From Fusarium oxysporum f. sp. lycopersici 4287 (Eukaryota; Ascomycota; Sordariomycetes; Hypocreales; Nectriaceae), in assembly GCF_000149955.1 (NCBI RefSeq), contig NC_030993.1, positions 1,030,068 to 1,094,067 of the forward strand: a stretch of DNA of 64,000 nucleotides, read 5' to 3'. A model generated the notes under the pieces. The model worked only from the letters and a program-made list of their open reading frames with translations, was not told the DNA's origin and did no database searches. Made by a program: the position numbers and the translations under genes. Positions within the stretch are counted from its first letter, which is position 1; the number at the start of each line of letters is the position of its first letter. Positions 61,681 through 64,000 of this stretch are shown in pieces.

Positions 61681-64000
61681 AAAGCACCAGGAGGCAGCCA
61701 TTGGCGGGCGATTGAGTCCAGCTTGACAATACTCTGATGAGTTTGCATCAGCGTTGAGGCCAGCTCGTATGGGAGCATGTTCAAGAAACACGACGGGAAG
61801 GAATCACACACAAGACGACTTACAAGCGGTTGAAATGCTTCACAGCAATCCCAAGGATATACCCAAACCAACCTCCCTCCTTGGCAATCTCTCTCACGAA
61901 GAGTTATCAGCTACCCCCTTTTTTCGTTACTACCATCACATTTCGGTTTTTGTTTTGTTTTTGCCTTCTTACTGTTTTACCCCATTGTTCTTCACTTTAC
62001 ACTGGGGAGCGGCGATATATATCTTGATATATCCTATCTGCTGCCAACGAATCATGACGACACGACACGATTTAGATGCTATCTTACATTTCTACGGCCG
62101 GCATTTTCTTTTGCACTGTCACCGTTCGGTGTCCTTGTTCTCCGCGAGGGACGATGTTGCGACACTTAAAGCAAGTTCGGCTTGCTCTGATTTTCTTCCT
62201 TTGACCTTTTCCGGTGGTCTGTTGGATGCCGTCACACGTTGCATGGGTTTTGATACGGCAATTGGTCTGAAAAAACACCACGCAACCAAGGAGCCACCAA
62301 CCCATCATACAGATTGTTATCATATGCTCGAGAACAATGGCACAGCGAAGAACGGGAGATGGAGAGTTCAAAAACATTTGCATTTGGTTAAAAGTTGAAC
62401 TGGATAGTGGCGTTATTGCTCACTAACCGCACAAAGCTGGGTTTGACCCGTTGGACGACAATTTGACGAACTATGACAAAGAGAAAAAGCACACTGTTTC
62501 GGGGGTTCATTGAACAATTGACGATTAGCGAAGAGTGACATTTTACTCAGATCCTCAGATGGCGGACTCTGATGAGAAGATATGTATTCTGCTTTGACGG
62601 ATGGAAAAGCACAAGCATGGTTGGAGCCAGCGTTGAATTTCACAATCACGATACGATATGAGAAAATGTGGAGGACTTTGAGACTGGGATGAATTATGAG
62701 GATTACCATGGAATATGGAGCAATTTGATGGCAATACGCTATTAACGACGATAATGATTATGACCTTTTTTATTATTACTAAACTTTCGATTGCCGGTAG
62801 ATTCTTGTGTCTCACCTTGTGTTTCCTGATCTTGATACATTCCTAATTGTTCATGTGATACTTGTACCATCCTTTCAATCGATGTGATCCTTGATGCTTG
62901 AAAAGAGAAAGATTTGCAAATGCTTTGAGAGAAGACCATTGGGAAATGAGGAGACCATATCGCTCCAGGCCAACCTGCCCATGACTTACAGAATGCATTC
63001 TGAGGCCTTCACCTTCACGATATTGTACTTGAATAAGTGGCCTCAGAGGCTCAAAGACAATGGAGTCAGGGCCAGAACCATCAACTGAGCGATGATCAGT
63101 CAAATGTAGCCATGGACTGCAGCGCCACACATAATAAGCTGGGGTATTAATCCCAGTGTAACTCAGATCGCTTGATCCTGTGCACCAATAGTTGTTTGAG
63201 GTTGGCGGATGAAGTCAGCTCAAACTCAATTCTAACAATATCCAAGCTTCAGAAAGCCACAATGTTTGCATATGCTACCAAGAATCCAAGTTAGGTTGAA
63301 AGCGGCAATCAATAAGGAAACAAGAAGTCAGACCAACAAACGATTTTGTCGGGAATCTGGATAACGCGAGCAACTGTCAGCTGTTAAGGAGGTGGGAACA
63401 CAACGCCACCAACTCCAAACTCTATTGCTGGCTCTGTGAACTTTCAGTGAGGATCGTCAGTGCAGCGTCAAGTTGTTACAGATTTCAACCTCTATTGTGA
63501 CGTCGAACAAGCTGTGAGTATGGCGCAGCCGTGAGACGGAGAGACTGGGGTGAATAATCAAACGAGAGTTACATAGTGCATCAAACATTTGATACATGCC
63601 GATCATGATTTGGCTGAACTGTATCCCAATACACAGGCACAGGTTCAAGGGTGAGGGGAGGTTGACAGAGTTTGCAAGTTTATTGCACATGAGGGTCACG
63701 AGGTGGTTATTGACAGCTCAATCAGAATAGAGAAGAGCAAAGGGAGGGGCTCACGCTAAACTAAGCAGACGTGTCAGATGGAGACACGGGAGAGGCTGAG
63801 AGATGGAAACGCCTTCGACGATGAAGTCATATGGGGTGAGGTGGAACGTCTTTCTTTGTGTTACGAACAGTTGTTCCCATTCACGACGTGACAAAGAGTC
63901 TGAATAAAGTCACGGGGTTCTGTGCGTGCTATACTCGGAAGGTCATCACAGTTGAAAAAGCCAATGTAGAAATCGCCATTAACACGAGGAACTCTCGTAA
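61681..64000. other. intergenic to window end
   Basis: 2.3 kb. The first few hundred bases are the 3' UTR of the dsRBD-like gene. A long open frame at 61754-62398 starts with TTG and has no protein-like pattern. The remainder shows nothing recognisable; a gene may start beyond the right edge. Confidence 0.35.

Noticed and set aside
61754..62398. 214-codon open frame on the plus strand
   Set aside because: Begins with TTG, lies in the 3' region of the dsRBD-like gene, and has no protein-like pattern or family resemblance.

Overview
The window is a piece of nuclear genome from a filamentous ascomycete. Short introns (mostly 45-70 nt, GTAAGT/GTATGT donors, CTAAC or CTGAC branch sites), compact genes with long pyrimidine-rich leaders, and the gene set (Zn2Cys6 regulator, GH81 glucanase, HP1, COX15, UTP14) point to Pezizomycotina. 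A Fusarium-like Sordariomycete is my best guess, but that is an inference from protein resemblance. I see no prokaryotic, viral or plasmid features and no intact transposon.

Layout. Positions 1-35,000 are gene-rich: a 5'-truncated GH81 endo-1,3-beta-glucanase (+), a vacuolar-type Ca2+/H+ exchanger (+), UTP14 (-) divergent from COX15 (+), cytosolic lysyl-tRNA synthetase KRS1 (-) convergent with COX15, a conserved zinc-finger/polyQ protein of unknown role (-), heterochromatin protein HP1 (+), a 54-aa single-pass membrane microprotein with a spliced leader (+), a decayed gene with a lost start codon and a frameshift (+), a small secreted Pro-rich protein (-), an Apd1-like Fe-S protein (-), a glycerol-3-phosphate acyltransferase (-) and the RING/ZnF-UBP protein ETP1 (-). 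Then come a three-unit polyubiquitin gene (-) and a Zn2Cys6 regulator (-).

Positions 41,351-64,000 are gene-poor. Only an F-box gene (-), the protein farnesyltransferase beta subunit RAM1 (+) and a small dsRBD-like protein (+) are convincing. They are separated by 3-7 kb stretches with poly-G runs and no long conserved ORF.

Most genes are unrelated housekeeping functions: ribosome biogenesis, translation, heme A synthesis, calcium storage, glycerolipid synthesis, protein prenylation and ubiquitin. There is no biosynthetic cluster and no obvious new multi-gene system. The items most worth following are the microprotein, the dsRBD-like orphan, the recent-looking pseudogene, a possible 1-kb first intron before the Ca2+/H+ exchanger, and two promoter-plus-leader units without a conventional ORF. 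Exon boundaries were worked out by eye from splice signals and reading-frame continuity. Start codons were chosen as ATG.
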